Notes under the pieces: generated by a model
What the model saw: the letters and a program-made list of their open reading frames with translations, nothing else
Told to the model about the DNA's origin: nothing
Database searches by the model: none
Position numbers and translations under genes: made by a program
Part shown: piece by piece, positions 46,615 through 56,958 of the stretch
Position numbering within the stretch: position 1 is the first letter of the stretch
Layout: every line of letters begins with the position of its first letter
Assembly: GCF_030137545.1 (NCBI RefSeq)
Contig: NZ_JARUVL010000005.1
Location: 1 to 64,000 of the forward strand
From: Virgibacillus sp. LDC-1
GTDB lineage: Bacteria; Bacillota; Bacilli; Bacillales; Amphibacillaceae
Direction of reading: 5' to 3'
DNA length: 64,000 nucleotides

Positions 46615-48285
46615 TTACATCTTTTCTGGAGCCGTTACCCCTAGTAAGGCAAGGGCATTTGCTATCGTAATACGTACCGCCTTCATCAAGGCTAGACGTG
46701 CATAAGTTAATGCTTCATTATCTGCATCTAATACCTTTTCCGCATTATAAAAACTATGCAATAAAGATGCCAAATCGAAAACGTATTGTGTCACTCTATG
46801 TGGTGCTTGTTTTTGGGCTGCATCTGCAACAACCTGTGGATATTCGCCAAGCTTTTTCAACAGCTCTGTTTCCTTCTCTGCTGTGAGCAATGCTGCATCA
46901 AACGCACCGTCTAATGCAAAGCCTTTATTTTCTGCTTGCTTTAGCATCGTACTTATTCGAGCATGTGCATATTGAACATAGTAAACCGGGTTATCATTTG
47001 ATTCTGAACGCGCTAGATCCATATCAAAATCTAACTGTGCATCATTGGAACGCATAACGAAAAAGTATCGAACTGCATCTACCCCAACTTCACTCATGAG
47101 TTCACGTAAAGAAACTGCGTTTCCTGTTCGTTTACTCATACGCACCTTTTGTCCATTTTCAAATAGGTTAACCATTTGAATGATTTTTACTTCAAGCTTA
47201 TTTTTCGGATATCCTAGTGCTTGGATCGCTGCTTTCATACGTGGGATATAGCCATGATGGTCTGCTCCCCAAACGTTAATAAGCTGATCAAAGCCACGAT
47301 CAATTTTATTTTGGTGATACGCAATATCTGGCGTTAAATATGTGTAACTGCCATCATTCTTAACGAGCACACGGTCCTTGTCATCTCCGAAATCTGTCGA
47401 ACGAAACCAGACAGCACCGTCTTTTTCATACGTATAGTTGCCTTCTTCTAATTTATGAAGCATTGGTGTTATTTTATTTTCCTCATATAAGCTTTTCTCT
47501 GAAAACCAATTATCAAACGTGACACCAAATTCATTTAAATCTGCTTCTATTTTTTGAAACTCGTATTTTAATCCATATTCCTTAAAGAAATTGATTCGTT
47601 CTTCAGTCGATTCATGAAGCCACTTATCTCCATACTCTTTCGCTAGTTCTTCACCGATTTCTACAATATCCGCACCATGGTACCCATCCTCTGGCATTTC
47701 CGCTTCACGCCCAAGTGCTTGTGCATAACGCGCCTCAATCGAACGCGCCAAGTTATCAATTTGATTGCCAGCGTCATTCATATAATACTCACGTTCTACT
47801 TGATAACCGGATGTAGCAAGAAGATTACATAACACATCTCCAAATGCTGCTCCTCTTGCATGACCTAAGTGTAAATCTCCAGTAGGATTTACCGATACGA
47901 ACTCAACCTGAATTCGTTTTCCGTGTCCGGTATTTGTTGTTCCATAAGCAGCTCCAGCGTCTAAGATTGCAGGAATGACATCTTCAAGAAAATCTGTTTT
48001 CATGAAAAAATTAATAAAGCCCGGTCCAGCAATTTCCACGCGATCAATGGATGCTGCTGTTTTATCTAAATGGGATACAATATCGTCTGCAATCATTTTG
48101 GGGGCTTTTTTTGCAACACGGGCAAGCTGCATGGCAATATTTGTAGCAAAATCACCATGTGACTTTTCTTTCGGCTTTTCTAAAATGATGGATGGTATTT
48201 CTTCTTCGCTAGCTAGATCCGCTTTCAAAACCGCTGCTTTAATTTGTTGCTTTAATGTATCCTCTGTTTGCTCTAGGATATTCAT
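46615..48285 (-). CDS. argS: arginyl-tRNA synthetase
   Basis: Class I synthetase charging tRNA-Arg, 556 residues. The N-terminal Add-1 domain is at about 1-90. The HIGH-type motif is HLGH in [11 protein letters not shown] near 127-137, and the KMSKS equivalent is RMSKRTGN near 376. The C-terminal anticodon domain ends in [17 protein letters not shown] precedes ATG 48285, whose ATGA overlaps the ywiB stop, so the two are coupled. Confidence 0.96.
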   Translation of the reverse strand: MNILEQTEDTLKQQIKAAVLKADLASEEEIPSIILEKPKEKSHGDFATNIAMQLARVAKKAPKMIADDIVSHLDKTAASIDRVEIAGPGFINFFMKTDFLEDVIPAILDAGAAYGTTNTGHGKRIQVEFVSVNPTGDLHLGHARGAAFGDVLCNLLATSGYQVEREYYMNDAGNQIDNLARSIEARYAQALGREAEMPEDGYHGADIVEIGEELAKEYGDKWLHESTEERINFFKEYGLKYEFQKIEADLNEFGVTFDNWFSEKSLYEENKITPMLHKLEEGNYTYEKDGAVWFRSTDFGDDKDRVLVKNDGSYTYLTPDIAYHQNKIDRGFDQLINVWGADHHGYIPRMKAAIQALGYPKNKLEVKIIQMVNLFENGQKVRMSKRTGNAVSLRELMSEVGVDAVRYFFVMRSNDAQLDFDMDLARSESNDNPVYYVQYAHARISTMLKQAENKGFALDGAFDAALLTAEKETELLKKLGEYPQVVADAAQKQAPHRVTQYVFDLASLLHSFYNAEKVLDADNEALTYARLALMKAVRITIANALALLGVTAPEKM

Positions 48286-48710
48286 GCTATATCCTCCTTC
48301 TTATAGTTAAGCTCTAGCAAATGCTTTCGAGCTTCTTGTCCGTTTAATTTCACTGTGTAATCAATTGTTAACTGGCCATTTTCTTGATCTGTATCCTCAT
48401 AAGAAATAGCATTCGTATATGTTTCCATATGGATCGTGCCATATGGATGACGAAGTACATTTTCAGTAATCTGTCTCTCCACAAACTGTTGATTCATCAT
48501 TACATTACCGGTTCTTTTAATGTTTACCTTCTCCGGCTGAATCGTTATTAGGTTTTTAATTACAGCATTCTCCTCTGATACTTCTTCAAAAAGCAGCACA
48601 TGAATATTTTCACGTCGCTGCAGTGTGCCTAATTGACAAATTGTATTATATTCCATTTGACCATTATCATCAATGGTTGTGCGCATTTCTATTTTCACGC
48701 TTTGCCTCAT
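48282..48710 (-). CDS. ywiB: YwiB-like beta-barrel protein (DUF1934)
   Basis: 142-residue protein of the DUF1934 lipocalin-like fold, function unknown. Alternating polar/hydrophobic strands ([42 protein letters not shown]) are visible; there is no signal peptide. AGAGGCG precedes ATG 48710. It overlaps argS by four bases, the usual arrangement in Bacillaceae, hinting at a translation-related role without proof. Confidence 0.85.
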   Translation of the reverse strand: MRQSVKIEMRTTIDDNGQMEYNTICQLGTLQRRENIHVLLFEEVSEENAVIKNLITIQPEKVNIKRTGNVMMNQQFVERQITENVLRHPYGTIHMETYTNAISYEDTDQENGQLTIDYTVKLNGQEARKHLLELNYKKEDIA

Positions 48711-48960
48711 AAAATCGCCTCTACAATAAATGATTTGCCTTCATGCTATATCTGTTAATTATAGCGTTGAATAGAAGGTTTTTTCAATACCCTAATTATT
48801 TTCATCCCCAGGTCTTTGTGCTTTCGTTAATTTTCTTATAAATTGATTTGTTGCTCGTTTATATCCGCTCTATTCGTTCAATACTGGTTAATACGTATGA
48901 ATCAAGATTACAACTACTTTTTATTTTTCTATACACCCTAAAGAAAACGAGGTAATTGCG

Positions 48961-50985
48961 ATGAAAAAAAGAAGATCTTTCATTCGAAAATGGGGGGTAA
49001 GAACACTTTTCATTGTTGGTGCTTGCTTTATGTTGTTCATTGCAGGTGTTTATGTGACGAGCTTTTTGCTTGGACCCCCACCAATTAACAGTGATAAAAA
49101 TACAATCTATTATAGCGATGATGGCTCAGTTATTGGAGAGGAAAAAGGCGTTGAAAATCGACATTGGATAAACCTAGAAGATATGTCTAGCGATTTAGTC
49201 GATGCTACTTTATTAATTGAAGATCAACATTTTTTCAAACATAACGGGTTTGATTTAAAACGTATCGTTGGAGCAGCCATACGTGATTTACAGCACTTTT
49301 CATTGAAGGAAGGTGCAAGTACGCTAACCCAACAATACGCTCGAAATCTTTATCTTACACAAGAGAAAACGTGGACAAGGAAATTAAAGGAAGCGTTTTA
49401 TACGATTCGTTTAGAAATGTTTTATTCAAAAAAAGAGATTCTTGAGGGCTATTTAAATACCATATACTATGGCCATGGCGCATACGGCATTGAAGCGGCT
49501 AGTAAATTATTTTTTAACAAGTCAGCGAACAGCTTGTCATTAGCTGAGTCTGCAATGCTAGCTGGTATTCCAAAAGGCCCTACGTATTATTCTCCAATTA
49601 ATGATCCAGAAAGGGCAAAAAAGAGACAGGAGCTCATCTTGTCGCAAATGAAAAATGAAAACATCATTTCTCCACAAGGATTCACAAACGCGAAGAACGA
49701 ACCGCTTCTCTATGCAACAAAAGAAGAAACCAAAAGAACAGGGTTAGGAAGTTATTTTCAGGATACGGTTATTCGGGAAGCAGCCGGCATACTCCAATTA
49801 GACATAGAAGCAGTAAAATCTGGTGGTTACCATATTTATACGACAATGGACAAAGCTGCACAACAAATGATGGAGAAGCGTGTACAAGAGACCGTCCCTA
49901 ATTCTACCGATATGCAAATCGGTGCCATAGCAATGATGCCAGATAGTGGACAAATTAAAGCACTTATTGGAGGAAAGAATTATAAGGATAGCCCTTATAA
50001 TCGTGCCATTGTAGCAAAACGAATGCCAGGATCTGCTTTTAAGCCTTTTTTGTATTATGCGGCATTGGAAAATGGATATACCGCGACTACGAAAGTGATG
50101 AGCAAGCCAACCGCTTTTACATTAGAAAACGGAAATGTGTATCAGCCTAGTAACTACAATGGGTACTATGCTTATGAACCGATTACATTAGCCCAGGCTT
50201 TGGCCCTTTCTGACAATATTTATGCAGTAAAAACCATTCTTTATCTTGGGGAGGGTAAACTTACTGAAACTGCACGAAAATTTGGTATTACAAGTGAACT
50301 TCCTGCTGTGCCATCACTTGCCTTAGGTACTGCATCTGTTTCTGTGCTAGAAATGGTACGAGGTTATGCCATGTTGGCCAACGGCGGTATGGCAGTGTCA
50401 GCGCACACTATCGAACGAATTGTCGATTATAATGGCAAGGAGATTTATAAACGAGCCCCACATTCAAGCGAAAAAGTGCTCGATGCCCAGAAGACGTTCA
50501 TCCTGTCCCAATTAATGACAGGTATGTTCGATGAATCCTTGAATGGGTATATGCCAGTGACTGGCTCTACCATTACGGATCAATTAACACGGGAATATGC
50601 TGGAAAATCTGGTACTACTAGCTCAGACAACTGGATGATTGGCTTTAGCCCTGATTTAGTTACTGGGATTTGGACAGGCTATGATGATAATCGCGCCATC
50701 GAAAAGGTTGCCGAACAATCCTATGCTAAAAAGATATGGGCAAACTTCATGGAAGAGGCTCATGAAGGAAAGCCTGAACAATCATTTAAGGAACCAAAAG
50801 GAGTCATCGGTATCCCAATTGATCCAACTACAGGCGAACGAGCAACCCCGTATTGTCCAACGAGAACGGTGATGTATTTTATTGCAGGAAACGAGCCAAC
50901 AGAAAGCTGTACTATCCATCTACATGAAGAAAAAAAGGAAGAAAATGAATCCTTTGAAAAATGGTTTGATATGTTTCTTCCCTAA
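48961..50985 (+). CDS. pbpG: class A penicillin-binding protein, PBP2d type
   Basis: Bifunctional peptidoglycan glycosyltransferase and transpeptidase, 674 residues. A membrane anchor lies at about 14-36. The GT51 domain (about 50-230) has the catalytic Glu87 in EDQHF and the TQQYARNLYL motif. The transpeptidase domain carries Ser358-x-x-Lys361 in PGSAFKPF, SDN at 417-419 and KSGT at 549-552 (the KTG motif). GAGGT precedes ATG 48961. Synteny with ywhD points to the sporulation-associated PBP2d of B. subtilis; no sigma-F promoter was clear. It is the first plus-strand gene, divergent from ywiB. Confidence 0.92.
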   Translation: MKKRRSFIRKWGVRTLFIVGACFMLFIAGVYVTSFLLGPPPINSDKNTIYYSDDGSVIGEEKGVENRHWINLEDMSSDLVDATLLIEDQHFFKHNGFDLKRIVGAAIRDLQHFSLKEGASTLTQQYARNLYLTQEKTWTRKLKEAFYTIRLEMFYSKKEILEGYLNTIYYGHGAYGIEAASKLFFNKSANSLSLAESAMLAGIPKGPTYYSPINDPERAKKRQELILSQMKNENIISPQGFTNAKNEPLLYATKEETKRTGLGSYFQDTVIREAAGILQLDIEAVKSGGYHIYTTMDKAAQQMMEKRVQETVPNSTDMQIGAIAMMPDSGQIKALIGGKNYKDSPYNRAIVAKRMPGSAFKPFLYYAALENGYTATTKVMSKPTAFTLENGNVYQPSNYNGYYAYEPITLAQALALSDNIYAVKTILYLGEGKLTETARKFGITSELPAVPSLALGTASVSVLEMVRGYAMLANGGMAVSAHTIERIVDYNGKEIYKRAPHSSEKVLDAQKTFILSQLMTGMFDESLNGYMPVTGSTITDQLTREYAGKSGTTSSDNWMIGFSPDLVTGIWTGYDDNRAIEKVAEQSYAKKIWANFMEEAHEGKPEQSFKEPKGVIGIPIDPTTGERATPYCPTRTVMYFIAGNEPTESCTIHLHEEKKEENESFEKWFDMFLP

Positions 50986-50993
50986 TAAACAAA

Positions 50994-51048
50994 AGAAGCC
51001 GACCTTTTGAAGAGGTGTCCAATCTCTTCGATGGTCGGCTTCTTTTTT
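50994..51048 (+). terminator. terminator of pbpG
   Basis: AGAAGCCGACC and GGTCGGCTTCT form an 11-bp stem with an inner GAAGAG/CTCTTC stem, followed by TTTTT. It begins nine bases after the stop. Confidence 0.9.
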
Positions 51049-51170
51049 GTCCTAGCAATACATGTTTTAGCCCATGTATACATATTTTACAAACTTCTGT
51101 TGGAAAGTACAATAATTTAACAGTTTGTTCACGATTAAGTCACAAATTATTCACAATTATATGTTGCAGT

Positions 51171-51695
51171 TTATTGTACATCTAATGCATTTTTTAGTTC
51201 TTCTGAGGAATTTTCCCAAAATTGTTGATTAAAGGTTTTCAAATAATCACCTAGAAGCTTTTTAGAATGGTCATCCATATGATCTACAATGATTTTTCCC
51301 TTTAATGACTTATCCATATGGGTGACATGTTCAGGCATCGATTTATAAGCTCGTTTTATAGAGCGATCGACACGGATTTCACTTCCGGCAACACCAGCAT
51401 AATATGGACCGTTCTCACCATGTTCAACATTTACCCAAACAATCCAATAAAGCTTCCCATTAGGAACAGCATCTTTATCCGGAAGCCATTTTACTCTTCG
51501 CTCTATTTCACTGCGCGCATGCATTGCCCCCATATCTACATAGGCCTTATTTTCATTTGGGTCGACAATAACGGAAGACATGTTTTCTAGGCTTATTGCA
51601 CCAACTCCATAGCCGCCATGTCCATCATTGGAATCATCCTTTATAATTGTAAATGCATTATTCTTCTTTTTATTTGAAGATTGATCTGAATGCAT
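51171..51695 (-). CDS. ywhD: YwhD family protein
   Basis: 174-residue conserved Bacillaceae protein of unknown function. The N-terminus is polar (HSDQSSNKKKN), followed by FTIIKDDS, YGVGAISLENMSSVIVD and GKLYWIVWVNVEHGENGPYY. No signal peptide or membrane segment is seen. AGGAGG precedes ATG 51695. Its place beside pbpG and ywgA matches B. subtilis. Confidence 0.86.
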   Translation of the reverse strand: MHSDQSSNKKKNNAFTIIKDDSNDGHGGYGVGAISLENMSSVIVDPNENKAYVDMGAMHARSEIERRVKWLPDKDAVPNGKLYWIVWVNVEHGENGPYYAGVAGSEIRVDRSIKRAYKSMPEHVTHMDKSLKGKIIVDHMDDHSKKLLGDYLKTFNQQFWENSSEELKNALDVQ

Positions 51696-51766
51696 GTTGA
51701 TCCTCCTTCTAAATTTCTATATAGATTATTGTAGCATGCCTGTTATTGAATTTCATGTGAATGTTC

Positions 51767-52264
51767 TTATGCATCCATTAACGCATCAATAAGCTGCCAA
51801 GCTTCCTTTAGTTCTGTTTCATTGTAATTTTGCTTTGGTTTCACAATATGTACCTTCTTCTCCACTTCTTCTCGTGGTAATTGCTTAAAGTAGAGCATTG
51901 TAGCAACCAATTCAAGAAAGCGAGCACTTTTATCCAAAATCATCGCCGATTTTTCTTCTAAGCTAGCAATCTTCATGTCAAACTGCTCTAAAAAACGTTC
52001 TCCATCCGTTGTAATTGTATAATGATATTGAAAATAATTGCTTTTTTCTTCTTTTTCTTCGCTGAGAAAGCCTAAATTACAAAGCTCCTCCGTGCGTAAT
52101 GAAAGTTCTTCAGAGTAAGGGCCATATACATGAAACTGATATTTTTCTTCAAATGGAAGACCACAGGATTGTAGGATATAGATCATCTTTTGCAATTTCT
52201 TCCTGCCAACAACCTCTCTCGCAACGGAAAAAAACTGCATTAACTTGGCATGATTAATTAACAT
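51767..52264 (-). CDS. ywgA: YwgA family protein
   Basis: 165-residue conserved protein, function unknown, with winged-helix character (VVGRKKLQKMIYILQSCGLPF, YHYTITTDGERFLEQF). The start is ATG 52264 (MLINHAKLMQFF), nine bases after AAGGAG; a more upstream ATG abuts that site. It overlaps the ywfO 3' end by 11 bases, so the two are cotranscribed, as in B. subtilis. Confidence 0.85.
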   Translation of the reverse strand: MLINHAKLMQFFSVAREVVGRKKLQKMIYILQSCGLPFEEKYQFHVYGPYSEELSLRTEELCNLGFLSEEKEEKSNYFQYHYTITTDGERFLEQFDMKIASLEEKSAMILDKSARFLELVATMLYFKQLPREEVEKKVHIVKPKQNYNETELKEAWQLIDALMDA

Positions 52265-53573
52265 TGCCCTCATCTCCTTGTCCGTAAAGAATAGCCTTAA
52301 TTTGTTCTACCGTCTGTTTATCCTCGTTCATGTCTAAAAGATCTTTCGGAAAATAAAGCTTATGATCGGTACGCTTCTTTCCTGAAATAGCTTCCACGAT
52401 ATCCGAATGCCGGGATAGTTCTTTTAACTCCCCATTGGGCATCAATAAATGAATCGGCAATCTTTCTTCTTCTTCTCCTGGACGATAAAAGTCATATGGT
52501 AAGTCTGATGAGGAATCGTCTACTAAATAATACTCTGGATCAATACCGATTTTTTGAAACAGCCGATACAATTCCATTAATTCCTTCATCATATGATTGG
52601 GATTAAATTCCACATACTTAAATAACCGTCGATTCATAAACCGTTCACAAAGATCACTCAAAATAAAATCATCTTCGTCTTGCCATAGCTGGAAGTAATA
52701 TTGAACAATCGATTCATCCAGCTTTAAATAATGCTCTAGCTGTACATCTCCTGTAAAAAAAGAAATAAAGTGTGTTGGCTCTAATTTAAATGTATAATTG
52801 CTTGTTTCATATAAGTGCTTTGCGCGGTGCAATATTTTAGTTAAAATAACTTCTGCACTTCGTGTAACTGGGTGAAAATAAACTTGCCAATACATTTGAT
52901 AGCGACTCATAATATAATCTTCCACCGCATGCATTCCTGTTGACTTAATAACAACTTGATCCTCTATCGGACGCATGACCCGAAGGATGCGTTCCATATC
53001 AAAATGACCATAGCTAACCCCAGTAAAATAGGCATCCCGTAGCAAATAATCCATTCTGTCTGCATCAATTTGACTTGAAATTAAACTTACGACTAATTTA
53101 TTCTGATACGTCTTATCAATGACATCCGCTACATTCTGCGCAAACCCTGGTTGTACACGTTCTAACACTTCATTTATCTTTGTATCTCCTAAAATAATTT
53201 GTTGGGTAAAATATTCATGATCTAGCTTAAAAACTTTTTCAAAGGAATGCGAAAAAGGACCGTGACCAAGATCATGTAATAAAGCTGCACAAAGACAGAG
53301 TAGCCGTTCTTCATTATCCCAATTCGGTCGATCCTGAAAATTATTAATAATCCTTCTAACAATTTCATACACACCAAGCGAGTGATTAAATCGACTATGC
53401 TCTGCTCCGTGAAACGTTAAATTGGTTGTGCCTAACTGTTTTATTCTACGAAGCCGTTGAAATTCTGGTGTGGCAATCAAGTCCCAAATTACTTGGTCAC
53501 GAACATGTACATAGCGATGAACTGGATCCTTAAATACTTTTTCCTCCTGAAGTTGCTTATCTTTATATGCCAT
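52254..53573 (-). CDS. ywfO: HD-domain phosphohydrolase YwfO
   Basis: SAMHD1/dGTPase-like HD hydrolase, 439 residues. Metal ligands are His64 in HSRFNHSLG and His100-Asp101 in ALLHDLGHGPFSH, with a later Asp in ISSQIDADRMDYLLRDA. Related Bacillaceae and enterococcal enzymes hydrolyse dNTPs. The start is ATG 53573 (MAYKDKQLQEEKVFKDPVHRY), matching the B. subtilis protein; the frame runs 64 codons further into the divergent lipL gene and is not credible. The ribosome site is weak. ywgA follows. Confidence 0.9.
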   Translation of the reverse strand: MAYKDKQLQEEKVFKDPVHRYVHVRDQVIWDLIATPEFQRLRRIKQLGTTNLTFHGAEHSRFNHSLGVYEIVRRIINNFQDRPNWDNEERLLCLCAALLHDLGHGPFSHSFEKVFKLDHEYFTQQIILGDTKINEVLERVQPGFAQNVADVIDKTYQNKLVVSLISSQIDADRMDYLLRDAYFTGVSYGHFDMERILRVMRPIEDQVVIKSTGMHAVEDYIMSRYQMYWQVYFHPVTRSAEVILTKILHRAKHLYETSNYTFKLEPTHFISFFTGDVQLEHYLKLDESIVQYYFQLWQDEDDFILSDLCERFMNRRLFKYVEFNPNHMMKELMELYRLFQKIGIDPEYYLVDDSSSDLPYDFYRPGEEEERLPIHLLMPNGELKELSRHSDIVEAISGKKRTDHKLYFPKDLLDMNEDKQTVEQIKAILYGQGDEGNVN

Positions 53574-53711
53574 TTTGAACCAACTCGTTTCTGTTCGACA
53601 TTTTTCCTTTATTATATATGATAGAGATAATGGAAAAAAGGTATAATTAAACAAACCACATAGAAGGTAATCTGTGTAAAATAGAAATAATGTGTAGATA
53701 AGGAGTCGCAT

Positions 53712-54575
53712 ATGAATAATTGGCAGGAAATCATAACACATGATCTCTTTCGATATATTGACCATTCAAACCAACAAAATTTGCTAGGTAAGCCATATAC
53801 TGCGCTAGCTTCATTTGCTATCGATGATGCTTTAGCTAGCTCCGTGAGTGATAAGGAATCACCTCCCGTTCTTAGAATGTGGGTCCATCCAAAAACGGTT
53901 GTTCTTGGTATTCCTGATGCAAGACTTCCATATCTTGAAGCTGGTGTCCAGATGCTAGCAAACCACGGTTATCAAGTAGTCGTTCGTAATTCTGGTGGGC
54001 TTGCTGTGGTCCTTGATGAAGGTGTACTGAATCTTTCACTTATCCTTCCTGGCGTAAAGCAACTATCCATTAATAAGTGCTATGAAGCAATGGTGCGCTT
54101 TGTACAATACATGCTGAAGGATATAACAACAGCCATTGAGGCATATGAAATCGTTGGTTCCTACTGCCCCGGTGATTATGATTTAAGCATAAACGGGAAA
54201 AAATTTGCTGGTATATCACAGCGGAGAATTAAAGATGGTGCAGCAATTCAGATTTATCTCGATGTGGAAGGAAAAAGCAAAGAACGTGCCGCCATGATAA
54301 AAGCCTTTTATGAGAAAAGTATCCAAGGAGCAGAAACAAAGTTTTCCTATCCGAAAATTGAGCCAGAAAAGATGGCGTCTTTGCGTGAGCTTTTGCAAAT
54401 CGATCTCACGATAGACGATATGAAAAATCGTGTCATAAATGCATTACACGAGCTAAGCGAGGAATTGGTTGTACAGGATATTACTGTCGAAGAACAACAA
54501 ACGTTTTCATCTCGTTATCAACAAATGTTAAAACGTAATGAAAAGATTTCCGCAATAATCGGAGACTTTCAGTAA
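53712..54575 (+). CDS. lipL: octanoyl-GcvH:protein N-octanoyltransferase
   Basis: Moves octanoyl groups from GcvH to E2 subunits in lipoate assembly. 287 residues. The catalytic Cys152 is in GSYCPGDYDLSI and the Lys in NGKKFAGISQRR (163-164); VVVRNSGGLAVV near 89-100 is the lipoyl-transferase motif. AAGGAG precedes ATG 53712. It is divergent from ywfO, 138 bases apart, and convergent with pta. Confidence 0.92.
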   Translation: MNNWQEIITHDLFRYIDHSNQQNLLGKPYTALASFAIDDALASSVSDKESPPVLRMWVHPKTVVLGIPDARLPYLEAGVQMLANHGYQVVVRNSGGLAVVLDEGVLNLSLILPGVKQLSINKCYEAMVRFVQYMLKDITTAIEAYEIVGSYCPGDYDLSINGKKFAGISQRRIKDGAAIQIYLDVEGKSKERAAMIKAFYEKSIQGAETKFSYPKIEPEKMASLRELLQIDLTIDDMKNRVINALHELSEELVVQDITVEEQQTFSSRYQQMLKRNEKISAIIGDFQ

Positions 54576-54601
54576 AGCATTGTTCGATTTAAAAATAAAA
54601 G

Positions 54602-54638
54602 CCCGTCTCGAAATAGTTTAAAAAACCTTCGAGACAGG
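54602..54638 (-). terminator. terminator between pta and lipL
   Basis: GTCTCGAA and TTCGAGAC, extended by flanking CC/GG pairs, with a 15-base loop. The minus strand continues CTTTTATTTTT, which serves pta; the plus side is less T-rich. Confidence 0.8.
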
Positions 54639-54657
54639 TGACTATCTTTTAAGACAC

Positions 54658-55635
54658 TTATTGTTCTTCGGCTTGCATCGCCGTTATTAAAGCAAGCTTG
54701 TACACATCGTCTACGCTACATCCTCTGGATAAATCATTGACAGGTTGGTTAAGCCCTTGAAGTATCGGACCTACTGCTTCAAAGCCTCCAAGCCGCTGCG
54801 CGATTTTATACCCAATGTTTCCCGCTTCTAAGCTAGGAAATACAAAGACATTAGCATCCCCTTGAATAATTGAATCGGGTGCTTTCTTTTTTGCCACCTC
54901 CGGTACGAAAGCAGCATCAAATTGAAATTCTCCATCCACTACAAGTTGGGCGTCCTTTTCCTTTGCTATCCGTAATGCTTCCTCAACCTTCTCTGTTTCT
55001 GCTGATTTTGCTGATCCTTTCGTTGAAAAGCTTAACAATGCCACTCTAGGATCGATTCCGAATAGCCGTGCAGTTCCCGAACTTTCCACAGCGACCTCCG
55101 CAAGATCTTGACTATCAGGGGCAATATTAATCGCACAATCACCAAATAAATATTTTTCATGGTCTCTTACCATAATGAAGACACCAGAAGTTTTTCGAAC
55201 CCCTTGCTTTGTCTTAATAATTTGCAATGCAGGTCTTACCGTTTCAGCAGTTGAATGCGCAGCACCACTAACAAGCCCGTCTGCCTCTCCCATATAAACA
55301 AGCATTGTACCAAAGTAATTTTCATCCAATAAGATTTCCTTCGCTTGTTCTTCGGTAGCCTTTCCTTTTCTTCTCACAACAAATTCATTTATCATTTTCG
55401 ATGTGTTCTCATATTTAGCTGGATCAATCATTTTACATAAACTTAAATCAATACCTTCTTTAGCCGCTAGCTGTTCCATTTTTTCTTGATTTCCAAGCAG
55501 AATCGGTAAGACCATTCCGTCCTTACTTAGTTTTTCTGCAGCCTTTAAAATACGATTATCGGTTCCTTCGGGAAAAACAATTGATTTATTTGTCCCTTTT
55601 ACTTTTTCCTCTATTGCTTTAAATAACGCACTCAT
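54658..55635 (-). CDS. pta: phosphate acetyltransferase
   Basis: Converts acetyl-CoA and phosphate to acetyl phosphate for overflow metabolism. 325 residues, the short Firmicute form. VFPEGTDNRILKAA near 20-33, GEADGLVSGAAHSTAETVRP near 116-135 and the C-terminal GCSVDDVYKLALITAMQA are diagnostic. GGAGGT precedes ATG 55635. No clear cre site was seen upstream, although the B. subtilis gene is CcpA-activated. Confidence 0.96.
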   Translation of the reverse strand: MSALFKAIEEKVKGTNKSIVFPEGTDNRILKAAEKLSKDGMVLPILLGNQEKMEQLAAKEGIDLSLCKMIDPAKYENTSKMINEFVVRRKGKATEEQAKEILLDENYFGTMLVYMGEADGLVSGAAHSTAETVRPALQIIKTKQGVRKTSGVFIMVRDHEKYLFGDCAINIAPDSQDLAEVAVESSGTARLFGIDPRVALLSFSTKGSAKSAETEKVEEALRIAKEKDAQLVVDGEFQFDAAFVPEVAKKKAPDSIIQGDANVFVFPSLEAGNIGYKIAQRLGGFEAVGPILQGLNQPVNDLSRGCSVDDVYKLALITAMQAEEQ

Positions 55636-55902
55636 ATTTCCGACCTCCGAATCTTATGTTGAGCATATTCTTCTTCTCTTTCATCGTCTCCTTATTAAAA
55701 TCATAGTATACTTTTGAGGTTGTATAAAGAAATCTGAACCATAAATTCTAACAAATTGATGACATACTGCTACCTTTCCAAAGACACACGCTTATTCTTA
55801 ACCCTTCTTCAATGCTAACGATTCCTTACTTATGATATAGTTTAGTTTAGGGATATGCTTAGAAATATGAGGATTTAACACCTATATAAAGGAGAGATAT
55901 TC

Positions 55903-56652
55903 ATGGTTGAAGCAGTAGAAACAATGGATGGCTGGTATTCCTTACATGATTTCCGCACAATTGACTGGACAGCCTGGAAGCTAGCATCTGCACAAGAAAG
56001 ACAAGCAGCCATTACGAGCTTTGAAAAACTTGTACACAAATGGGAAGCTGTAGAAGCAGATAAGAATGGTAGCCATGCAATGTATAAAATAGTTGGTCAG
56101 AAGGCTGACTTGATCTTTATGTTTTTACGCCCAACAATGGACGAACTTAATGATTTAGAAACAGAGCTGAACAAGTCGAAAATGGCTGAATTTATGATTC
56201 CAGCTCATTCTTATGTATCCATCATTGAACTAGCAAAATATCGTCCTGCAAAAGATGGCATTGATCCAGAAACATTACCAGAGACTCAAGCACGATTAAG
56301 ACCTACCTTACCAAAATGGGAGCATATTTGCTTTTACCCAATGAATCGTCGGCGTCATGGAGAAGAGAATTGGTATACTTTAGAAAAAGATGTACGTGGC
56401 AAATTGCTTTATGAACATAGTAAAACTGGGCGAAAATATGCCGGAAAAGTAAAACAGTATATTACCGGTTCTATTGGACTTGATGATTGGGAATGGGGCG
56501 TAACTTTGTTTGCTCATGATCCACTTGAATTTAAAAAGATTGTTTACGAAATGCGCTTTGATGAGGTAAGCTCTCGTTACGGTGAATTTGGTGAATTCTT
56601 TGTTGGTAATATTCTTGCAAAAGAGGACATTGCAGCATATTTACATGTTTAA
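55903..56652 (+). CDS. hemQ: coproheme decarboxylase
   Basis: Last step of the coproporphyrin-dependent heme pathway of Gram-positives, oxidative decarboxylation of coproheme III to heme b. 249 residues, chlorite dismutase-like fold. Tyr145 in CFYPMNRRR and His172 in YEHSKTG fall at the catalytic Tyr and heme-ligand His positions known for the Geobacillus enzyme. GGAGAG precedes ATG 55903. It is divergent from pta. Confidence 0.95.
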   Translation: MVEAVETMDGWYSLHDFRTIDWTAWKLASAQERQAAITSFEKLVHKWEAVEADKNGSHAMYKIVGQKADLIFMFLRPTMDELNDLETELNKSKMAEFMIPAHSYVSIIELAKYRPAKDGIDPETLPETQARLRPTLPKWEHICFYPMNRRRHGEENWYTLEKDVRGKLLYEHSKTGRKYAGKVKQYITGSIGLDDWEWGVTLFAHDPLEFKKIVYEMRFDEVSSRYGEFGEFFVGNILAKEDIAAYLHV

Positions 56653-56710
56653 ATGCTGTTTTTAGTGGGAAATCACATTGGACAAAGCCCACTGATGCAC
56701 CAATAACAAA

Positions 56711-56745
56711 AGACTTAATTTCTTTTTTAGGAATTAAGTCTTTTT
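56711..56745 (+). terminator. terminator of hemQ
   Basis: GACTTAATT and AATTAAGTC form a 9-bp stem followed by TTTTTC on the plus strand. It overlaps the stop codon of the convergent small membrane-protein gene. Confidence 0.75.
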
Positions 56746-56958
56746 CTTATTATCTGCATTAAATATTTTATTAATTAATAAGATTAGCAATAACGACATA
56801 ATTATTGCAAATGCTCTTTTTATATTGTTTGGCTCACCCAATAATATAAAGAACACATTTTCAAATGTAGGAATTCCAGCCCAATGAAGGATAGGCAATA
56901 TGACAAATAATCCCGTTAGAAAACCAATTGTTTGATTTATTACATTTCTTTTTAGCAT
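56734..56958 (-). CDS. small membrane protein, unknown
   Basis: 74 residues, not recognised. Two or three hydrophobic segments (about 9-27 QTIGFLTGLFVILPILHWA, 34-41 and 50-64 FAIIMSLLLILLINK) and a basic tail ADNKKKT suggest a two-helix inner-membrane protein. The strong GAGGAGG seven bases before ATG 56958 supports translation. It is convergent with hemQ. The composition is more AT-rich than its neighbours. Confidence 0.65.
   Translation of the reverse strand: MLKRNVINQTIGFLTGLFVILPILHWAGIPTFENVFFILLGEPNNIKRAFAIIMSLLLILLINKIFNADNKKKT

Noticed and set aside
52254-53765. 503-residue version of YwfO
   Set aside because: The extra 64 residues overlap the divergent lipL start and promoter and do not align with the family; the start at 53573 is used.
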